A DNA stretch of 64,000 nucleotides from Purpureocillium takamizusanense (Eukaryota > Ascomycota > Sordariomycetes > Hypocreales > Ophiocordycipitaceae), in the NCBI RefSeq assembly GCF_022605165.1, contig NC_063068.1, forward strand, positions 4,340,001 to 4,404,000. The letters run 5' to 3'. The position numbers were made by a program, and so were the translations under genes. Every line of letters starts with the position of its first letter. Within the stretch, counting starts at the first letter, position 1. Below the pieces are notes generated by a model, which saw only the letters and a program-made list of their open reading frames with translations, was not told the origin of the DNA and searched no databases. Below, piece after piece: positions 23,073 to 33,894 of this stretch.

Positions 23073-24544
23073 CGCGAGAGATGGCCGCGAGCTGGTCCTC
23101 TTGAATTCGTCTTGAGTGTCTGTATCGGGTACGCTTGCCCCGGTGTGCGCGCCGCAGGTCGTAATCCAGATGGAGCAGCCGCGCCAGATCGCCAGAGTCG
23201 TGTGAACCAAAAGAGGCACAGAGGTAGAAGGGGGAAGGAAGCTCTCTGGTCTCTTTTATTCATGCGCACGACGATGGTGTGCTTGCTTGCTCCACGAAGT
23301 CGGTCCGGTCCCCGGGTTCCCTCCCGGGCCCGCTTTCCATCGACCCACAAACAAAATCCCAACCATGCATGGCCCGCCGCCGCCGCCGCCCATCGCCAAG
23401 TTGGTCGGCGCGTTGTCGGGAAACCTACCTACCTAGCGAGCGACTCGCAAGGGCGCGGCGGCGCGCGTGGCAGAAAGCTTACTCACTCTCACAGCCCAGC
23501 ACCACCAGCTTGCTTGCCACGTACAGTACAGTACTGCTAACTACGGGACCTATTGCTTTTACGTACTTACTTGGTTACCGGCCAAACGTGGTTTGCTTTG
23601 GCTCGTCATGTTCATGCTGGCGCCCCCTCCCCTCCCTCCCCCGCCCCGTTGACAGAGGGCGGCGGCGGCTCTACCGGTAGCGGCCTCGGCGGGCGGGCAG
23701 CAGCGCGGGGCAAGCAACAGCAACAGCAGCAGCTACCTATAAAAAGTCGGGGCAGCGCCTCCGTGATCGGGGAGGAGAGCCGATGCGGACGGCGGGCACG
23801 AGAGAGGCGAGGAGGGGGAGGAGAGGAGGAGGGGTTCATGGGTAGTTTCCATACCATTTTGGGTTTCAAAGCTACAGTACCTACCCAGGTTCTCGGGATA
23901 ATCGACAGACGAGGAAAGCAGCAACAGCAATACATGGCCCGAGAAAAGGCAAGGGGGACAGGGGCGAGAAGCCAGAAACGTCAAAACCAGGGTTCCCGCT
24001 TCCGTCCCGACCTGTTGCGGGCGGGGATGGTGGGCACGTGGCGTTTCAACGATTCGAATGCATAATCCCGGATTGTGTCCGCATGACTCGAGTTTCTCGA
24101 GAGCGCGACGTCACGTCCTTCGTGCACAAGACACCGCAGACTCATGCGTCCGTCGGCGGTTTGATGTCAATCGAATCCATTATCATTAAGTCATTCGGGG
24201 CCGTGGGCGCAACTCAAACGGTGCGCTCGACTGCGCCGGAGACGCGTCGTCCCGGCCATCCCCTTCTCTTCCTCGTGTGACTCCTCGCAACCGGCCACGC
24301 CCAATGTACATCCGTTGCTAGCCGGCCAGGCACACCATGTGCTCATTCAAGCGAGTGTCCTTTCGCCCATTCGACTCTATTCCATAGTCAATGCTCCCCG
24401 TAGCGAATGCGTCTTTACCGTATTGTGCCGCCTGAAACGCCGTCCAACTAATAAAACAGTGTAAAGGAGAATCAAAAGCTATGTAATCGAACAATTAGAA
24501 GCCAGCAATTCCGTCCCAAACCAGAGATGGCTCAATGCAAGGGC
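23073..24544. other. Intergenic
   Basis: Holds the promoter of the PLP-enzyme gene and the 3' side of the next gene. A GTACAGTACAGTA run lies at about 23522-23534, TACCTACCTAG near 23420, and GGAG/GGGA purine runs around 23810-23830. Nothing gene-like. Confidence 0.5.
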
Positions 24545-25512
24545 TCAACGGCTTTCAGTCGTCTGAGGGCGGTCCATGGCGCCGAGCTCGGAGCCCTGGC
24601 CGCTGTGGCCTCGCTTGCGCCCAGGCATAAGAAAGCGTGAGACGGGCGAGGGCTCCCCCAAGTGGCCCTCCTTGTCTTGGTTGTCGCCAAACTTGGAGAA
24701 GAAGCCGCGCTTCCGGGGCGGCTGCTTGTGGTCGTCGAGCCCGACGTCTTCAAAGCCCTCCTCGGCCGTGGGGGGCTGGCGCTCCATCATCCTGCGGTCA
24801 ATGGCGGATCGTGGCAACCGGGGGAAGCGGGCCGAGTCGAGGCTCTGGCGGGTGGGCATGTCGTGACCGTTGATGGGCGACCGTGCCGAAATGTCCTATA
24901 GAGATGTCAGCCGCCACCCAAGGCAACCCAAGGCAGCGATTGTGCAGCATACAAAGGATCGCCGGTACGAGTCAAAGGACTCCCTGGATATGGAGAAGGG
25001 CTCAATGTCGCCGAAGCTGCTTCGTGTGTCCGACGAGGTTCGCGACGATAGGTACTTGCGGGGCCATTGGCCCTTTTCCTCGGGCGGAGACGGCTACTCG
25101 CGGTCAGCAATGCGACAGACAGGCCAAGGAACGGTATATAACAGCTTACCGGCAGGTAGACGCCGCTGTCGTTGACAACTGTTACACCAAGACATGCGTC
25201 AACATGGGCTGGTCCGGTCACAAGGGCACCTCCCGCAGAGCCCCGCAACAGCAACATCCAATGCCGCCCGCATCGTATGAATTGCCCCACGGGATAGACG
25301 GGAAAGGACTGGGACGCACCACTCATCTTGTACTCGCCCGTGTCATGGCTTTTGGCGCTGCGGATACTGAGCACGGACGACGCCTTGGAACCGACAGTGT
25401 CGACGCGCTCGAAACCCGGGGTCGTTGCCTGGCCGGTGACCTGTTCGGGGCGCAGGTTCTCATCATGAGCGAGGGCGCCGGGCTTCCGGGCAAAAGGGTT
25501 GCGGATGGGCAT
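24545..25512 (-). CDS. Conserved fungal protein of unknown function, four exons
   Basis: Exons on the minus strand are 25320-25512, 25150-25178, 24953-25093 and 24545-24895, giving 237 aa. Exon 2 is only 29 nt; its inclusion is supported by GTGCGT...CAG and GTAAGC...TAG splice sites and by the continuous frame it restores (KMSVVNDSGVYLPPSP). The protein is basic and Ser-rich: MPIRNPFARKPG, FERVDTVGSKASSVLSIRS, YLSSRTSSDTRSSFGDIEPF, SRESFDSYRRSFDISARSP, RQSLDSARFPRLPR, EEGFEDVGLDD, and a C-terminal RGFFSKFGDNQ...SRFLMPGRKRG. No membrane segment or catalytic domain. The regular Ser-Phe-Asp and Arg-Ser motifs suggest phosphorylation, but no function can be named. Confidence 0.82.
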
Positions 25513-27657
25513 GATGGTCGCGAAGTATCTTGTTTTGTTGGTTGGCCCCGTGTCGCGAAATTGAACTCAGGCGCAATGAGATGTGTTGCCTTCTTGCGCT
25601 TCGGCGGACAGCTGGCGCAAAAAAATCGAGTTGCGCACGAGCCGAGGAAGAAATACGGCTTGAAGGCGAGGTCTCTGGTGTGAGGAGGATCAGGCGACGA
25701 GGGATGAAGCACAAGACGAGCCGAGGCCCCAGGTTCCTGCAGTTATTTGGGACTCTGGGAGTGATGAAAGGGGCGAAAGGCTAAAAAACAAAACAAAGGC
25801 CAGGCGCGCGGCGAGGAGCGGGCGGACTTTAAACTTTGAAGCGGCGAAAAGGTACAGCGGTAGCAAGTTAGTAGTAACGTTTTAGTTTGAATGGAGAGAA
25901 GGGAGCATCACGACGGATGGGGGAGAGAAGGACGGGAAGTGAGATGGATCAGATCGGACAGGATCCAATGGGCCGTTTCATTTAGGTGGCGCCGTTTCCC
26001 AGCCCAGCCCGGGCTTGGCAGATGTGGTGGGGTGATCAGTGCAAGTTTTGGCGATGTCGGGCGCTGGAGATGCCACTGACCTGCCCTGCCATGCCTCCAG
26101 CTGCCTAGGTAGGTACAGGTACCTACCGAGGCGTCTGTGGCCGCGCAGCCGACCACCAGCAGCAGCGCACCATCGTCCGCCTCATCGCGGCGGGGGTGTG
26201 GCTGTGGATTAGATCGTGGGCACTCGGATCCTTGCTGGAAAGTCGCCCAGCCAAGTCGAGTCCATTCGGGGCAAGTGCTGGCGACGATCAGGGCGAGGAC
26301 GACAGCATCGGGCTGTTCTGAACCCGATCCGGGGGCGCCGACAAGTTGCGACTCCAGCGGTGAATTCTCCGCGGTTATAGTGGGTGCAGCGGCGGGCCAG
26401 GCCTCCACAATGGATGGGAGTTCCAGCACAAAAGTGGAGGGATGGAAGGAACCTGGAAGGACTGAACTGGTGTCAGCAGAGGCGGGGCAGCCTCGGCGTT
26501 CACCTCGTCGCCGGGCTAGTACGAAGTACCAGTATCAATTGCTCAGAGCGAGCACGCTGGATCGCAGGCGGGAGCCCCCGTGCGTGGCCTACCTGCAGTA
26601 CCGGCCTGCCTGTACCTCGGCGGCCAGCCGCCAAAGCTGCCCGCCCAAACCTCCTTCCAAGGCCCATCTCCAATCGCTGGGCTTATTGCAACATCGTCGA
26701 CGTCAATCAACCCAACACGCACTGAGCGCTGTTCATGCAGGATGCATCCGTCTGCCTCGCCCTGGCGTGGTCCATCATCATCATCATCATCATGCCCATC
26801 AGAGATCACCATCCGCCCCCATTGTGACGTAACGATTCCAAACGCGCCGCTGTTGACGCCGGGCGCGGCGACGATTGGCCTCGCCTGCTCGTCCAAGCCA
26901 CCCTACCCATCCATCCATCGTCTGCCGCTTAGCGTCATCCTTGCGCGACCTAACGGACCCCTGCACGGAACCACTCCAAGAAACCTGGAGGTGGGCCGCA
27001 CATCCGATCAAGATAGTACTGCACTAGTAGCACGACTGATGTGCTTCTGGTGCAGTGCTGTCAGGCAGCACCACTCGACCGAGTACATGGGCGACGCAAG
27101 CCTGGCATCATGGAAGATGGGCAAACTTGAGCGGAGAAGCCTCACGCTGTTGGGCGTGCAAGCGGGCCATGGGGTCGCGGGGTCGGGCAACTACCCAACG
27201 TCCTTGTCCTGCTAGACTCGTTATTGCCTTGGACTGACGCTTCTGCATTCGTACAGTCTTCGAACAAGCTCGTGGCGCCGCGCGTGATCACATCTCTTCG
27301 TTCGCAAAGCCATCCAACCTAAGCGTCAGTAAGCCACAGCCTGCGACGGTGGGCTGCCGGGCATACCCCAGAGTTGGCCTCCTTGTGCGCAGCCCCAACA
27401 GCCGTTGCCTCGTCGTTCTCCCAACAGGGCATCTGCACCGTTGGCAGTGGCATACATACAGCGCCCCGATAGCACGCACGTCTTGGAGCACGGCATATGC
27501 CCCAAAGGCGACGACGGAAGCCTGCAAGGGGCAACAGCCATGTGGCTGTTCATCTTACGGGCGGCCATGGTGATGTAGCAACCTAAACCCTCAACCACAA
27601 TGACCCTCGATGCGGCAGGCATGCAACGCCTCATGCACAAGCTGAACACCCGCTCTC
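25513..27657. other. Intergenic, divergent promoters
   Basis: Both neighbours start outwards, so two promoters lie here. An inverted repeat GGTAGGTA...TACCTACC is at 26108-26127, and a CAT microsatellite lies around 26775-26794. Open frames on both strands lack family features. No gene supported. Confidence 0.5.
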
Positions 27658-30455
27658 ATGGACAGCAATGAATACCAGTCTGGCGATGAATCAGCCTCTT
27701 CCACGGCCGATGAACGGACACGACGCGGCCGCGACGAGCCATCGAGGCAGGGCCCGGCCGAGAGAGAGGGGCCAGCGTGCCAGGCTTGTCGAAAGAAAAA
27801 GGCCAAGTGCTCGCGGGACATGCCCTGCTCTCAATGCGTAAAGCATAGTTGGTTCAAATCCCATCATTTCGGAGACCACGAGACCGCTGACGCGACCCGC
27901 AGAGGTCGAGTGCGTCTACGACGACAGGAGGAGCAAGCCCGGGATGCGGCCAGGGGCTATAGAGTCTTTGAACCAGAGACTACGTGCGTCCATAACCCAT
28001 TATCGACCTTTTCTTAAGACGACTCACAATACCCACCCCAGAGACGCTCGAGCAAATGTTCATGGGCCAGGGCGTGCTCTGGCAGCAGGTCTGGCGATGC
28101 CTCGACGCCATCTCGGGCAAGACGCGCCTAGCTCCCACCAATCCCGGCACAGAACCGGCACAGCAAGCGGATGCAAACATACACGATAGCTCGGTCCGGC
28201 TGCGAAACCTTCTTTCATCTTTGGCCGACACAGAACACGAATTGGCGGCACCAGATTGCGAAGAGAGGCGGCTCAAGAGACGTCGGGTCGACAAGGCCCA
28301 AGAGACAGCGGGGGCTCAGCCAGCATCGAACCCTTGCGTCAGCGACGCCGAGCTGGACCTGCCAGAAGACCTCGTCGACTCTCTCGTTGACATCTACTTT
28401 GCACGCATCCAGCCCTGGATTCCCATGCTCCATACCGTTACCTTTCGCCGTGACATGAATCTCCCGAGCATGCGCCCGAAGCTGCGGACCATCTTCTCAG
28501 CCATCATCTCTATATGTACGCGGTTCTCCGACGATGCCCGTCTGGGGAACGCGGATGCAAAATCCAAGCTGGCTAAGACACACCGCCAGAGGGTCATCCT
28601 GGAGAGCATGGAATCCTTTTCGGCGAGGAACCTGCAGGCACTCATCATAGTCGCCTTTGACACGGTAAGCGAGAGGCTGTATTGTGCCTGAAAGGAAACG
28701 GCTTCTCATTCTAGGCGATAGATTGGCAGCGGCCGGGGCCCTTCGGCATGGGTAAGTATGACGCATAACCATCATGTTGTGCCAGATCAAGTATCTCGTC
28801 TGACATGTACCTCCCGCAGTCCATCGTCGGCAGCATGACGCGCACCGTCGAACAGCTCCGATTGAGCGTCGAGAACGAGGACCGCTACGCGACTACAAAC
28901 GAGGCCAAGGTCCTCATCAAGCGCATGGACTTTTTGCCGCAGTGTCAAGAGTGGACAGAGATAGAGGAACAACGGCGAATTTTCTGGAACACGTTCCTGA
29001 TGGACCGATTCTGCAGCATTGCCACCGGATGGAACCTGTCACTGACCGGTGCCGACGTCAAGAGGAGGCTGCCGTGCGAGGGCAACCTCTGGGAGAAGGG
29101 AGTGCCCCTGACCGAGCCGACACCGTACTTTGGCGTGTCGGAGAAGTCGGACAGGCTCAACGACCCGCTGCCGTCGCCGAGATCAGAGACTGCCGACCAC
29201 GAGTCGCAGACTTCGTTGGGTGGATTCGCGTATTCCATTGAGGCAACGGAAAGCTTGAGCCTCGTGACTACCTTTTTCCTCCAGCAGGCTGTCAACGTCA
29301 CCAAAGTTCACGAGCTCGAGTTGTGGCTGATGCGCTTCAAACAGCTTGACCTCCGCCTGGTGCAGTAAGTGATCAGTCCCTACTTGTGGCGTATAATGCC
29401 AAATTTTATGTCATATATACTTTGTATATAGCATGGCTTTGTATTCATGGCTAGCGAAGGTTACTGACGGCGTGTGCAGGTGGAAGGTATTCCTACCGGA
29501 GCGATGGCGAGAGGGCTGTGCCCGCGGGCCCGACGGTAAAATGGATTGTAATCTCATTCTAGCGCACGTTACGCACAATACGGCTGTTGTGCTCCTCCAT
29601 CAGTGCATCGCGTATCCGTCGCCAGAGTGGCAGTCGATTCCGCTCCGCCTGCCGTCTTCCTCCAGCGCAGAGACTTGTCTCGCAGCCGCCAAAGAGGTAG
29701 CCCTTATCACGGACAACTTCTTGAGGTGCACCGACTTTCTCGTGAACCCTCAGTTCTCTTTTTGTCTCTTTGTCTGCGGCCGAATGCTAATTACGCACGC
29801 CGCGTACTCGGGGGCGCCCATCACAGAGGAGTTTGAGACACTGGTCAGGGCCCTTCAGGAGGTTTCTCGTCGATGGAACGGATCGCAGGCATCGCTCAGC
29901 CTGACGAAGCCATGCGACGACTTGGCCTCCAAGTTCGCCTCCCGATTGCTCAATGATAGGACCTCGGTCCCTGACATGGGGGACATGCGCCAGGCGGTAT
30001 ACTCTGATGTGCATGTCGCACTCGATGTAGGATCGAGCCCTAGGAGCCATGTCAAACATGCCGACGTCACGGGATACGGCTACTACAATCCGGCGGCCAA
30101 CTTTGGCCTCCCCATTCAGTGGCCTGACAAGCCCACGACTTGTTGTCACGGCCCTGAACTGCCACGGCAGGACAGTCCCCCCGACAAGGTGTCCATGGCC
30201 TTTCCTCCGCTGCCGGTTGCTCTCGAAATGTCCACACTCAATCCGCCATCGACTTCGCAAAGGGCACTGGGTCAAGTCGCACAGCCGTCCGCAGTTTACG
30301 ATGTACCGGCGGGCGAAGCTGCACCTTCGTCATCGTCGGCGGCATACGAGACGGGCGAGGGCATGTTCGAGGTGCTGAATTCCTACTTGGACTTGGGCTA
30401 CCCTGCGGATCAGCGAATTAGCATGTTTTCTCACTTTGAAGAGGGTGAGGGATGA
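27658..30455 (+). CDS. Zn(II)2Cys6 fungal-specific transcription factor
   Basis: Six exons are proposed: 27658-27847, 27903-27983, 28042-28664, 28722-28751, 28820-29364 and 29480-30455, giving 814 aa. The DNA-binding cluster is C41-x2-C44-x6-C51-x5-C57-x2-C60-x6-C67, followed by the linker VYDDRRSKPGMRPGAIESLN and a short dimerisation helix (RLQTLEQMF). The middle homology region (fungal_trans) begins near LPEDLVDSLVDIYFARIQPW and includes IGSGRGPSAWSIVGSMTRTV and EEQRRIFWNTFLMDRFCS. Exon 4 is 30 nt. The first intron uses a GTTGGT donor; the nearby GTAAAG would destroy the sixth-Cys spacing. The C-terminus is Pro/Ser-rich, as in activation domains. It lies 1.4 kb upstream of an MFS transporter on the same strand, a possible target. 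Confidence 0.88.
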
Positions 30456-31047
30456 ATAGCCGTCTGGGGGTGAAGCGCGCGCTACAGTTGTAAAGGGAAT
30501 CCTTTTTGCATGTGTGTGCCGTGGCTGACATGCGATGCAATAAGATTCAAAGGCAAGGCTCGCCGTCTCGTCTCGCGTGATCAACCTCTGCCATTCTTGA
30601 CGCGTGGATGAGGCGGGAAATAGTCACTGTATGGCAAACTATGCACAATATTTTGCTCTACTTCTTTACCTGGCTGTTTAGTCAGTTTTCGGCCAGTGCA
30701 AACGTGCTGCAGGCGTTGATTTGGCGGATATGAGGAGCCCTCCTTGTCAAGAAGCGCCACCAACATGCGCGTGATCCCAGTGCGGTGCAGCGTGACAGAT
30801 CGGGACGGCGGCTCAACCGTCGGGTCACACTCCGCCGTGCACGGCTGGGAGAGACCATGGCTGACTAGTTCAGGCCCAATATATCGTTGTGTGACTTGCC
30901 TAATAGGCACCGTCCTGCATACCCGTCAGCGCGTGCGCCGTGTTGACCAAGTCTGGTCAGATGTGTGTGTGTGTGTGTGTGTGTCCGTGTGTGTGACGTT
31001 GCGTTATTAGGGACTCCATACGATAGTCGTACGTCGTGTACAGTGCC

Positions 31048-31065
31048 GTACAGTACAGTACAGTA
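31048..31065. repeat. (GTACA)3.6 pentanucleotide array
   Basis: Three full GTACA units plus GTA. Shorter versions occur near 23522, 35424 and 37593. Confidence 0.85.
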
Positions 31066-31435
31066 ACAGCCGGTATTAATCGAAAGGCACTTTTTTTCAC
31101 GCGGAGTCGCAGACATGTGCACAATTACGGGTAATAGGTAGCAACCAAGGCGGCCCCGCGCAGGGTTGCTTCCCGCTTCTTGGCGGTTCAAGTTGTCGGC
31201 AACCAAGTCGCTACGTAACTACCTAAGGTAAGGAAGGTACTGTGCTGCACCAAGTACGTGCTCGCTACCATAGCCCGGTTGGCCTCCCTCCACGAGCCGC
31301 CACCACCCCTCACTGCTCAAGGTACGGTACTAATGTAATCGGTAGGTAGGTACATAGGTACGTACCGTACTGTACAGGACTGTATCTGAGAGGTGACAGA
31401 CAAGGCGTGGGTCGTCGCAGCAGCAGCATCGTCCT

Positions 31436-31465
31436 TGGGCTGGGCTGGGCTGGGCTGGGCTGGGC
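31436..31465. repeat. (TGGGC)6 pentanucleotide array
   Basis: Six exact TGGGC units; cyclically the same unit as the array at 13093-13130. Confidence 0.95.
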
Positions 31466-31843
31466 TTTCGTCGGCCCCCGGAGCAAGTCCCGGGCCTGGC
31501 GCCGGCGTGTCGCGCCACCGGCCCCACCCACCCCGCAGCGACACCCCGGTCCCGGGCGTCGGGATCCGGACGCCGTGAATCTTCCCTCTCTCCGCGCAAG
31601 GCACGCACGCACGTCGAGGGCTGACGAACGCGGGTCCAGACTTGTTGCGCGAGACCGCGGGCTGATGACGGGTGATGGGGAAAACGACGCGTGCTGAACT
31701 GGTTTTAATATCGCCGTGGCGCTGCCTTTTTTTGGGTTCTTATTTCCTCTCTTGGGCCGTGCATGCAATATACTCGAGCCACCTGACGGGAGAGCTGGGT
31801 AGATTCTGCCTGACTTGCTCGTTGCTCCGGTCGTGAAATCAAA

Positions 31844-33894
31844 ATGGGCAAAGAAATCAACCCCGTGGAGGAGCGGTCAATCGATGACCTAAGCGATGGC
31901 GTCGACCGCGAGGTGCGTTTGCCGCCCCCCCCCCCTTCTCCTTTCCCCTAGAAAAGACAGAGAGAGAGAGAAAGAGACGCCTCTCTGGCAGAGACATCGC
32001 CCCAGTTCTGACCAAGCCTGTCCGCATTCCTCAGACGGCAGCGTACGCCGCGCGCGAGGCCGTCGTCATCGACGACGAGACCAACCGGCGCCTCTTCTGG
32101 GCCATCAACAAGCACGTGCTGCCCTTCATGCTGGGCACCTACTTCTGCCAGACGCTCGACAAGGGCACCATGGGCTTCGCGTCCATCATGGGCATCATCC
32201 AGGACGCCGGGCTCGACGGCAACAGGTTCAACTGGGTCGGCACCGTGCTCTACATGGGCGCCCTCGTCGGCGAGTACCCAACAAACTTCTTTATCCAGAA
32301 GCTGCCCGTCGGCAAGTACCTGGCCTTCAACGTCGGCTGCTGGGGCGCCGTCGTCGCCTGCTCGGCCGCAGCCAACAACTTCCCGTCCCTCATGGTGGTG
32401 CGCTTCCTGCTGGGCTTGTTTGAGAGCGTCGTGCAGCCTGCGTTTATTGTCATGTGCGTTTTCAGCCTGCCATGCTGGTCCCCCCCTTTCTCTCTCTGTC
32501 TCGCAAACTAGGCGTATATGAATCCATAAGAAAGCTAACGGGTTGGTGAGCGTGGCAGAACATCCATGTGGGTATGTATACACTGAACCTCGTGCGGTGA
32601 TGCAGCCTCTTCTCGAGCTAGTTGCTGACCCCATGCGCGCAAACAGTATACAAAGCAGGAGCAGATGATCCTCGTGTCTCTGTGGTATTCCATGATGGGC
32701 ATCCAGCTCATGGTAAGTATCGATCCCGTGCCATCGGGTTTCTGGGCGAAAACGCCCTGCTCACCCAGTATCTAACCTCTCTTACCCCTCGCAGCTCGGC
32801 GGCATGATTGCGTATGGAGTCTCGCACTATAGCGGGGCCATCATGAAGTCGTGGCAGCTACTCTTCATGGTCCTCGGTCTCGTGACCGTCGTCTGGGCCG
32901 GCTGCCTGGCGCGGTGGCTCCCCGACTCACCCATGAAGGCCAAGTGCTTCAACGAGGACGAGAAGCGGCTCATGGTGGAGCGCGTGCGCGCCAACGAGAC
33001 GGGCATCCAGAACCGCACCTACAAGAAGCCCCAGATCAAGGAGGCGCTGACGGACCCCGTCGTCTGGTGCTACATCCTGCTTCAGCTCACCTCGACGCTC
33101 ATCATCGGCGGCCTGAGCACCTTTTCCAACCTCATCATCAAGTCGTTTGGCTTCACGTATCTCCAGACGCAGCTGCTGAATATTGCCCAGGGCGCCGTCA
33201 CCATTGGCGTCATGGTGGGCGGGGCGTGGGCGGCGACGGCGACGCGGCAGACGGCGTTTGTCATGCACGGCTGGTCAATGTGAGTATTTTCTTTCCCGAG
33301 ATGTGAGGGTGGGGGGTCCATTTTCGTTATTCTGCAAAGCCCGGTCGGTCAATTGGCTAATTGCAAGCCCTGGGTGTGTGCTGGTGACAATGTAGCCCGG
33401 CCATCATCGGCACCGCCGTCATCTACTCGATCGCGCCGTCGCACGACACGCGCATCGGACTGCTCATCGCCTTCTACTGCACGCAGTTCTTCCTGGCGCA
33501 GGGCAACCTCATCTTCTCGCTCATCTCACGCAACATCGCGGGCCAGACCAAGAAGTCGACGACGCTGGCGCTGACGTTTATCGGCTGGGCCGTGGGCAAC
33601 ATGACGGCGCCGCAAATCTTCCAGTCGAGCGATGCGCCACGGTACAAGAAGGGCTTCACGGCACACTTTTGCCTCTATCTCGTCTTCAACGGTATCCTCG
33701 CGACGCTGCGCATCCTGCTGGTCCGCCGCAATCGCGCCAAGAGGGCCGCCCACGTTGGGCCCGACGCGGACAACGATGGGCGGCCGCTGGCCGAGGGCGA
33801 GGTCAAGGGCCTGGGCAAGGAGCACATTTCGCATTCGAGGGCGTTTGCCGACTTGACTGATATCCAGAACCCCGATTTTCGATACGATGTATAG
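31844..33894 (+). CDS. MFS transporter, anion:cation symporter family (DAL5/TNA1-like)
   Basis: Six exons (31844-31912, 32035-32453, 32559-32571, 32647-32712, 32795-33279, 33396-33894) encode 516 aa. Exon 3 is a 13-nt microexon (TSMW) with CAG/GTATGT flanks; leaving it out breaks the frame. The 12-TM architecture fits the ACS family: TM1 begins HVLPFMLGTYFCQTLDKGTM, and the family blocks GEYPTNFFIQKLPVGKYL, VRFLLGLFESVVQPAF, SMWYTKQEQ, WLPDSPMKAKCF, TRIGLLIAFYCTQFF and GWAVGNMTAPQIFQ are present. ACS members carry organic anions such as allantoate, nicotinate, pantothenate or biotin precursors in symport with protons at the plasma membrane; the substrate here cannot be read from sequence. It follows a Zn2Cys6 regulator on the same strand, a frequent arrangement for substrate-induced uptake. 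Confidence 0.9.

Larger units (their letters stand above)
30456..31843. other. Intergenic with several short tandem arrays
   Basis: Holds a GT dinucleotide repeat around 30961-30983, a GTACA array at 31048-31065, the palindrome GGTACGTACC at 31357-31366, and six TGGGC units at 31436-31465. The part next to 31844 is the transporter promoter. No gene seen. Confidence 0.6.

Noticed and set aside
27848..27870. GGTTCAAATCC, a match to the tRNA B-box consensus
   Set aside because: It lies inside the first intron of the transcription-factor gene; no A-box at the right distance and no cloverleaf can be drawn around it.
31140..31206. tRNA-like GGTTCAAGTT and a frame reading like a read-through tRNA region
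   Set aside because: No acceptor-stem pairing or anticodon arm could be found; the match is too short.
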